From Pycnococcus provasolii (Eukaryota; Chlorophyta; Pseudoscourfieldiophyceae; Pseudoscourfieldiales), in contig CP150565.1 of assembly GCA_049487715.1 (NCBI GenBank), forward strand, positions 186,001-250,000: DNA of 64,000 nucleotides, given 5' to 3'. Below are positions 57,880 through 64,000 of this stretch, in pieces. Numbering within the stretch: position 1 is the stretch's first letter; each line of letters starts with the position of its first letter. The notes beneath the pieces are model-generated. The model saw only the letters and a list, made by a program, of their open reading frames with translations. It was not told the origin of the DNA and did not search any database. The translations under genes were made by a program, and so were the position numbers.

Positions 57880-59775
57880 ATGGTTAATACGGAGATGCAC
57901 AAACTTTGTTGCAACAGAACGTGGGACGAGGTGAAACGGCGAATTGAGTCGCACCCTCAGGAAGCAAGGGAAGAGAATCACGGCAACTTACCCCTGCACT
58001 ACGCGTTAGGAGGAAACGCAAGCGTCGACGTCATCGGCAAGCTGCTTGCGGCGTATCCTGGTGGTGCGCAGGTGAAGAATACGGACGGCGACTTACCCCT
58101 GCACTTTGCGGCATACAAAGCAAGTATCGACGTCATCGACAAGCTGCTTGAAGCGTATCCTAAAGGTGCGCAGGTGAAGAATAATGACGGCAACTTATCC
58201 CTGCACTACGCGTTAGATAGAAGCGCAAGCGTCGACGTCATCGGCAAGCTGCTTGCGGCGTATCCTGGCGGTGCGCAGGTGAAGAATACGGACGGCGACT
58301 TACCCCTGCACTGGGCGGTATACAAAGGAAGCGGCGATGTCATCGACATGCTGCTTGCAGCGTATTCTGAGGGTGCGCAGGTGAAGAATAAGAACGGCAA
58401 CTTACCCCTGCACCATGCATTAATTAACGAAGCAAGCGTCGACGTGATTGTCAAGGTGTTTGCGGAGCATCCTGGCGGTGTGCAGGTGAAGAATAATTGC
58501 GGCGACGTTCCGCTGTTCGCAAAACTGAAAAACATTGGCCTTGCCGTTGGAGAACCATGGGTTGACGCGCACGCACGGGGTGACTCTGAACTGCAAGATC
58601 ACATGAAAAGCGCTGTCGTGGCAACCGTCAAACGTGATCCCAGCGCCATATCGACACTTCTCAACAACGGAGTCAACCTTGGCCAGTTCGTGGACACCTT
58701 TCTGCACCCAGTGCATCTCGCGGCTCACTTTGCCATACCTACTATTGTTAAGCGGCTCGTCAACGCCAATCGCCACCTCTGCGGAGCGCGATTTCATGGA
58801 TGCACTGCTTTGCACATCGCTTGCTGTTGTGCGCCGGAGAGAGAGCTTGGCATAACCACGGCTGACATACAACAGACAGTGCAAAACCTTGTGAAGGCTG
58901 GATGTGACGTGAATGCCATTGCGGATAACGATCATTCGATGACGCCTCTCCTATACGCCGCGCGCGATGGATGCATCGAAAGCGTTGAAATGCTTCTCGA
59001 CGCAAAGGCGAACGCTGGAGCTACCTGTGCGCTCGGTCAGACGGCTCTTCACAAAGCTGCATCTCGAGGCGATGCAGACATGACCCGCCTCCTTCTTACC
59101 AGAGGAGTTCCACGAGATGCCGCAGATAATCAAGGGCTTACCGCACATGAGTTGGCATCTGAGAGGAAGTGTAAGCAAGTTATCGCCGTGATCGAGAACC
59201 GTGCAGGACGACAAGCAGTCGATCTCACGGCTGACAAAGAAAGTCATGCTGGCGTTGCGGCGGTGGCGGCGGCCGCGCCGTTCTCGACACAACATGCCAT
59301 AGCGCAGTGGTTGGCCGCACGGCAGGACGGCCCGCGTGATCTCGGCGAGGTGGATGCGGACATACCTCGCACGCAGTTGAGAAACAACCGTCCTGCTTTC
59401 GCTCTTCGATACCAGTTGGTCAATCACACTACCGACCACTCGGTCATGAGGATGGGCGTTGCATTCCCCAAGGCGGTGGCATTTTGTCAGGAGCGGAAAG
59501 AGGCGTGGAACAGCTTCAAAATCGGCATCACAGACGATCCGAAGCGTCAAGCCAAGCACGGCTATCCTCACAGCGGCTATTGCGTACGTTACGACAGGAT
59601 GGACGTGATTTTTCGCGGCACGCGCGATCTGGCAGACGCTTTGGAGACTTATCTCATCGCGGTGTTTAACATGAACGGCTTTGACGCGACGGATAAGTGC
59701 GACAACGACCAACCAAGCGACGACGGCGACAGGGTGGAAGGGCGTGTGTACTACGTGTACGTGGTATCGCGTTAG
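57880..59775 (+). CDS. ankyrin-repeat protein with a nuclease-like C-terminal domain
   Basis: 631 residues from the ATG at 57880. Residues about 35-210 are five tandem repeats near GNLPLHYAL, then ASVDVIGKLLAAYPGGAQVK, a variant of ankyrin repeats with period 33-35. A second set (about 270-440) is more canonical (GCTALHIACCCAP, MTPLLYAARDGCIESVEMLL, QTALHKAASRGDADMTRLLL). Residues about 500-631 form a separate domain: FALRYQLVNHTTDHSVM, WNSFKIGITDDPKRQAKHGY and DALETYLIAVFNMNG. The KIGITxxxxxR and later Glu resemble the core of GIY-YIG nucleases, although the leading GIY strand is not clear. Possible role in nucleic-acid cleavage guided by ankyrin protein contacts; this is inference. Repeat DNA is similar between units, suggesting expansion. 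Confidence 0.8.
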   Translation: MVNTEMHKLCCNRTWDEVKRRIESHPQEAREENHGNLPLHYALGGNASVDVIGKLLAAYPGGAQVKNTDGDLPLHFAAYKASIDVIDKLLEAYPKGAQVKNNDGNLSLHYALDRSASVDVIGKLLAAYPGGAQVKNTDGDLPLHWAVYKGSGDVIDMLLAAYSEGAQVKNKNGNLPLHHALINEASVDVIVKVFAEHPGGVQVKNNCGDVPLFAKLKNIGLAVGEPWVDAHARGDSELQDHMKSAVVATVKRDPSAISTLLNNGVNLGQFVDTFLHPVHLAAHFAIPTIVKRLVNANRHLCGARFHGCTALHIACCCAPERELGITTADIQQTVQNLVKAGCDVNAIADNDHSMTPLLYAARDGCIESVEMLLDAKANAGATCALGQTALHKAASRGDADMTRLLLTRGVPRDAADNQGLTAHELASERKCKQVIAVIENRAGRQAVDLTADKESHAGVAAVAAAAPFSTQHAIAQWLAARQDGPRDLGEVDADIPRTQLRNNRPAFALRYQLVNHTTDHSVMRMGVAFPKAVAFCQERKEAWNSFKIGITDDPKRQAKHGYPHSGYCVRYDRMDVIFRGTRDLADALETYLIAVFNMNGFDATDKCDNDQPSDDGDRVEGRVYYVYVVSR

Positions 59776-61229
59776 TAGCTTGTTTATGAAGACGAATAAG
59801 AAGAAGAAGCTCGAGATTTTTCATTCTCATTCTTTACAACGTGCAGTCCCCGTGGCATGGTTGGTACATCAGTGCTACTAGTCTGCCGGGCCTCACACCC
59901 GAGAAGCAGGCGCAAGAGTCGTACAACATCGGCGTGAAAAGAATACACTCCCTCTATGTAACCCAACCGATACATATTCCTACCTTAACTCTGCTCCCGC
60001 CGTGGCGGCCGTAGTTGGTGGACGTCGAACGGCCGCTGTGCGCCAACGTCGTCACGATATTGTGCGCAGGCACCAAGAGCGCGGGGCAATCGCGCTGGTC
60101 CTGATTTTGACCCATTATCCCTAAGTAACCGACCGGCCGTGCCAAGGAGGACCTCCCCACAACGGGGCGTTAGGTCGGCGGAGAACAACGGGGCGATAGG
60201 TCGGCGGCGACGTGTCAGTTCGGGGATATAGTTCGGGTTTAGCAGAAGTACGCGCACTTAGGTCGTGTCTCGTAGAAACACTCTCCTGATATAACGGGCG
60301 ATTTAGTCTGCACCACTAACTGCACCACTAATTTTTGGTCGGCAAGCCCCCGACCACTTTGGGGATCTGCACTTGGTCTTGCACCACGAGGACCATGCTA
60401 AAACTCAATTCTTCCATTCTCACAGGTGATGTGTCGTACTACAAACCCCTAAAACTCCAACAGACAAGTAGGAAGGTTTTGTCCCCCCCCCCCCCCCCCT
60501 TCCTCCTCGACCTGCACGAGACAAACAAGTCTATCTGTCTATGTACATAGTTCAGGAGCCTTAGAAAGGTAGGGTACCACTCAACCACGTCAACCCTGGC
60601 TTCCCGCGTGGCTCTGGGGACCGGTCAGCCAGCCTGTCACACCATGCCTTTTTTCATAACGAAGCCCAACGAAGCTCCCTTCCCACGCAAAATTCCACCA
60701 CGTCAACCGACAGACCGGGCGCGTGGGATGGTGGCCCCTCGCGCCATCACCTCACGCCATACAGCTTGCTTGCTTTTTTGTTGTGTTCCATTTGAAACCA
60801 CTTGCTTGTCACTGGTGTGTCTTGCAAGCGCCGTTAAACGTTAACGGCGTTTACTGTTCACTGTTTCTTACGTTTTCTGTTTCTTACCTTACTTTCAAGG
60901 CTCCCTGGCTGGCACCTGTGAGTGAGTCTGTCTGTTCTATCGGTCATAATATCTGGCTTACTAAGGCGCCTTGGGTGTACTTCCTCACAACAGTACTCAC
61001 TCACTCACTCACTCACTCACTTCTTCTTTCGTTTCTCGCGTTCTTACGTACAGTACGTACACTTTCTCGATTTCTCGGTGTTTCTTGGCCTGAAGGAAAG
61101 ACACTTGTTCACCGAAGATTTCACGAAAAGAAACTACCATCACCCGCCGCGCCGTCACCCGTGGCCTGACTCACAACGCGCAGGCTTGTCTCCGCTTGCG
61201 ACTTCTCGACGACTTCAGACGTGGCGACC
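59776..61229. other. 1.45-kb intergenic region
   Basis: Contains GGGGCGWTAGGTCGGCGG repeats (60163-60205), an 18-base C run (60483-60500), and a CTCA microsatellite, six units around 60996-61020. No gene is seen. Confidence 0.5.
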
Positions 61230-64000
61230 ATGAAACGCAAACAACGCTCTCGTCTCTCCTCGTGCTGCGCGGCCGCCACGCTCGTCCTCGCGCTTGCTCT
61301 ATGCGCGTTCAACGCCATCACGGTGCGAGCTCTGCAAACACGGCGGCTCTCGTTTTGGCAGCCGCCTCCGCCGCCTGATCCGTGCTTAGACGTGAACACG
61401 CCCAACTGCTCGCCACCACCGCCGCCGCCACCGCCGTCACCGCCACCGCCGCCTAGTCCACCTCCGCTACCGCCGTGGCCGCCACCGCCGCCTAGTCCAC
61501 CGCCGCCACCGCCGCCACCGCCGTCACCACCTCCTCCACCGCCGCCACCGCCGTCACCGCCACCACCACCTCCTCCACCGCCGCCACCGCCGTCACCGCC
61601 ACCGCCGCCTAGTCCACCGCCGCCACCGCCTTCTCCACCACCGCCGCCACATCCATCGCCGCCACCGCCTCCGCCACCTTCTCCACCCCCTCCTCCACCG
61701 CCGCCACATCCATCGCCGCCACCTTCTCCACCCCCTCCACCCCCACCACCTCCGCCACCTCCGCCACCTATTCCGTCACCTCCACCACCTTCTCCACCAC
61801 CTCCACCACCTCCTCCTCCGCCACCTTCTCCACCGCCGCCACCTCCGCCGCCACCTCCACCACCACCTTCTCCACCGCCGCCACCTCCGCCGCCACCTCC
61901 ACCTCCACCACCTTCTCCCCCCCCTCCTCCTCCTTCACCGCCGCCTCCTCCGCCGTCACCGCCGCCACCACCTTCTCCACCCCCTCCTCCCCCTCCTCCG
62001 CCATCACCGCCGCCTCCACCCAGCCCACCGCCATCACCGCCTCCTCCACCCAGCCCACCGCATCCACCCTTTCCGCCGCTAGCACCGGCTCCTCCACTTC
62101 CTCCACTTCCACCTCCTTCGCCACCTCCGCCGTCCCCACCGCCTCCACCATCGCCGCCTCCGCCGCCGTGCTATTTCGCGTACTTGGAAGATGGGTCGTT
62201 GGACCCTGCCAACAAGTGCTCTCCTCCGCCATCTCAGCCTTCTGCTTACCCTTCCCCACCACCACCTTCCCCACCTCCACCTCCTTCGCCTAGTCCTCCT
62301 CCACCGCCCACGCCACCAGGGATCGTGAGTTGGCCTCCCACACCCGCATCACCGCCGCCGACACCGCCGCTGATCCCTGCCACGCCACCAGCCTCGCCAC
62401 CACCGCCGTCGCCGCCTCCGCTTGGGAATACAGGTGCGCCGATGTTCTGGGCAAGTCCGACCGTCTGGAGTGAGCCTCCTTCGCCGCCGGCTGGGTACCC
62501 GAACCCGCGAAAATATCTAAAGACGGTTTCCGATAGCAGCCTCGGCGACATCATGTACACTTCCCTGGCCCTTGGCTTGGGTGTGGTCATGACGGATCTC
62601 GCGTCTGCGCTGAGCAAGGATGAGTTTGCCGACCCGAGCGTGGTGGGTGACGTGTCGCCGCCTGGAGTTGCGCCGCTGTGCACTTTGGATACAAAACGCG
62701 ACTGGCGATACTCCAATCTCAACGACGACGACGACTCGGGTCTCGCTTACCAGGACGTTGAGATTGTGTACGAGTTCGAGCAGACGCGTGACATTGGGCT
62801 CGTGGAGGTGGGCCAGTCACAGGACCCGGAGAAATACGAGATGGGATTCCGGTACGACTACATTCGCGTTGAGTGGTGGGATGGCGCGTCGTACAGGCCC
62901 ATCGGATCACCCGTGAATCACACAGGGTCGAATCGAGCGTGCAAGAAAGACACCTTCCAGGCGTCAATGGACCTTCCAGTGATCACGAACTTCATCAAGC
63001 TTGTGTTGGTACGTTACCCGGACAGCATACCCACGTCTCCGGCGATGCGACGCCAGGCACCTGGCCGTGTTGCCAACATCGGGTTCTCCCAGCTCAAGAT
63101 CATCTACTTCGTCAGGCCACCGCCGCCGCGCAAGTTCCCGCCACCGTTACCTCCACCGCCAACTCCACCGCCGAACCCGTGCATTGCAGACAACAGCTGC
63201 TCGCCCCCGCCGCCTTCTCCCCCTCCTCCCCCTCCGCCACCGAGCCCGCCGCCGCTCCCGCCGCCGAGCCCGCCGCCGCCGAGCCCGCCGCCGCCGAGCC
63301 CGCCACCGCTCCCGCCGTTCCCACCGAATCCGCCCCCGCCATCACCACCTCCTCCTCGACCACCTCCGCCGCCACCGAGTCCACTACCACCACCACCCAG
63401 CCCGCCTCCGAGCCCGCCTCCTCCGCGCATCCCGAATATCGCGGTGTCAGAGACTACATATGCTGCGCAAATCGTATCGTACTTTATCATTGCAATGTAC
63501 GGTGGGGCGGCGGCGCTCTTCGGGTTCGGGTCGTACAACGCTTACCCACACTACGATGCCGGCTTGTACTCCGCCAACGCTGCGTTTGCGCGCATGGTTG
63601 TGGATCTTCAGATCGTGGGAAGCGCACTGTGGCTTTTCCGCGGGTATACAGAAAAGGGAATACACCCCGTGGTTGTGGATGTTTACCAGAGCATGGGCAC
63701 GCTGAATCTTCACGCCGCGCAGCCGTGGAATGGAGCAAGGTACAAGGAGTTTGACACGGGCATGCTGCTGGATCGCACCGTTTGGTGGGTGACATTAGCA
63801 ATGTTGTTCGCATGCTCTATCGACACGGTCATGTACCTCTGTCGCAGAGCCCTGACGCATCGGCTCCTGAGGGCATCGGAGGGCACTACGAAAGAGAAGA
63901 TGGCGGTGACTACCCTCTTCAAAGTCGTCTTCCCGCGCGTGCAGGCGCTGGCGCTTCGATTCTTCATGGTTCCGTGCATGTTGTGCGCAACCGCTTATCT
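61230..64000 (+). CDS. Ser-Pro-rich (pherophorin/extensin-like) multidomain membrane protein, 5' part
   Basis: One frame stays open from the ATG at 61230 to the window end (over 920 codons). MKRKQRSRLSS and a hydrophobic stretch (CCAATLVLALALCAFNAITV) form a signal peptide or anchor. A CLDVNTPNCS motif precedes ~280 residues of SPPPP-type repeats (61395-62170), the substrate of prolyl hydroxylation and arabinosylation in algal walls. A short Cys module (CYFAYLEDGSLDPANKCS) splits this from a second Pro-rich part. Residues about 425-640 form a beta-rich domain (EQTRDIGLVEVGQSQDPEKY, FRYDYIRVEWWDGASYRPIG) with Cys pairs, perhaps discoidin-like. A third Pro-rich run (63115-63435) leads to a hydrophobic region from YAAQIVSYFIIAMYGGAAAL onward with at least three spans. 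The C-terminus is outside the window. Wall-to-membrane linker is inference. Confidence 0.88.
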   Translation, partial: MKRKQRSRLSSCCAAATLVLALALCAFNAITVRALQTRRLSFWQPPPPPDPCLDVNTPNCSPPPPPPPPSPPPPPSPPPLPPWPPPPPSPPPPPPPPPSPPPPPPPPPSPPPPPPPPPPPPSPPPPPSPPPPPPSPPPPPHPSPPPPPPPSPPPPPPPPHPSPPPSPPPPPPPPPPPPPPIPSPPPPSPPPPPPPPPPPSPPPPPPPPPPPPPSPPPPPPPPPPPPPPSPPPPPPSPPPPPPSPPPPPSPPPPPPPPPSPPPPPSPPPSPPPPPSPPHPPFPPLAPAPPLPPLPPPSPPPPSPPPPPSPPPPPCYFAYLEDGSLDPANKCSPPPSQPSAYPSPPPPSPPPPPSPSPPPPPTPPGIVSWPPTPASPPPTPPLIPATPPASPPPPSPPPLGNTGAPMFWASPTVWSEPPSPPAGYPNPRKYLKTVSDSSLGDIMYTSLALGLGVVMTDLASALSKDEFADPSVVGDVSPPGVAPLCTLDTKRDWRYSNLNDDDDSGLAYQDVEIVYEFEQTRDIGLVEVGQSQDPEKYEMGFRYDYIRVEWWDGASYRPIGSPVNHTGSNRACKKDTFQASMDLPVITNFIKLVLVRYPDSIPTSPAMRRQAPGRVANIGFSQLKIIYFVRPPPPRKFPPPLPPPPTPPPNPCIADNSCSPPPPSPPPPPPPPSPPPLPPPSPPPPSPPPPSPPPLPPFPPNPPPPSPPPPRPPPPPPSPLPPPPSPPPSPPPPRIPNIAVSETTYAAQIVSYFIIAMYGGAAALFGFGSYNAYPHYDAGLYSANAAFARMVVDLQIVGSALWLFRGYTEKGIHPVVVDVYQSMGTLNLHAAQPWNGARYKEFDTGMLLDRTVWWVTLAMLFACSIDTVMYLCRRALTHRLLRASEGTTKEKMAVTTLFKVVFPRVQALALRFFMVPCMLCATAY
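61395..62170 (+). repeat. SPPPP-coding proline repeat tract
   Basis: Nearly all codons are CCN (Pro) with regular TCN (Ser), in blocks of about 12-40 bp, for 770 bp. The antisense strand gives only Gly/Val/Glu-rich frames that are artefacts. A second tract lies at 63115-63435. Confidence 0.9.

Noticed and set aside
61768-63538. Long antisense frames rich in Gly, Val and Glu opposite the proline tracts
   Set aside because: They are complements of CCN-repeat codons. The sense frame has signal peptide, Cys modules and membrane spans.
1-64000. CRISPR arrays, bacterial operons, rRNA or tRNA genes
   Set aside because: No spaced palindromic repeats were seen, and gene structure is eukaryotic with spliceosomal introns. 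No A/B-box pair or rRNA core sequence was noticed, although small RNA genes could be missed by eye.

Overview
This window looks like nuclear DNA of a green alga (Viridiplantae, probably a flagellate chlorophyte or prasinophyte-grade lineage). Genes are dense, mostly intronless and GC-rich, and lie on both strands. Several proteins carry simple transit-peptide-like N-termini ahead of plastid domains (LPA1-like, CCB2/CCB4-like, SepF-like). There is a plant-type GH35 beta-galactosidase and a Ser-Pro-rich, pherophorin-style wall or membrane protein. Short (TTAGGG)n arrays occur inside the window. The species cannot be named from the sequence alone.

Layout. 1-5 kb: the 5' part of an LPA1-like plastid gene (runs off the left edge), a small AP2-domain gene, and MSH2 carrying a single-base frameshift. 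6-12.4 kb: a vWA-like protein, CEP131, a G/C-homopolymer tract and a TPR protein. 12.4-20 kb: a secreted berberine-bridge-type FAD oxidase with one intron, an acyltransferase-3 membrane protein, an HNH endonuclease remnant, a CCB2/CCB4-like plastid factor and a SixA-like phosphatase. 20-26.4 kb: an accessory stretch with an AT-rich, organelle-like insert, a fragment copied from the AP2 gene, a secreted glutaminase-family protein, a copia-type protease remnant, tandem repeats and telomere-type repeats. 26.4-31 kb: two low-complexity proteins, probably nuclear. 31-36.6 kb: a plastid SepF, ARL6/BBS3 and a nucleotidyltransferase-PIERCE fusion. 36.7-44 kb: two protein kinases and an AT-hook/coiled-coil protein. 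45.6-54.8 kb: a voltage-sensor/phosphodiesterase fusion, CFAP206 and a three-exon Na+/H+ exchanger. 54.8-64 kb: GH35, an ankyrin protein with a nuclease-like tail, and a Pro-rich multidomain membrane protein cut by the right edge.

Common themes. Four genes belong to the cilium (CEP131, ARL6, a PIERCE-domain fusion, CFAP206), so the organism very likely builds flagella at some stage. Plastid biogenesis (LPA1-like, CCB, SepF) is the second theme, and secreted or wall proteins (FAD oxidase, glutaminase family, GH35, Pro-rich protein) the third. The most interesting items that no standard feature type captures are: a short dispersed element found just 3' of several stop codons, always in the sense orientation of one gene; three introns sharing near-identical ends; the VSD-PDE and NTase-PIERCE fusions; and an ARL6 with Ala in place of the catalytic Gln.
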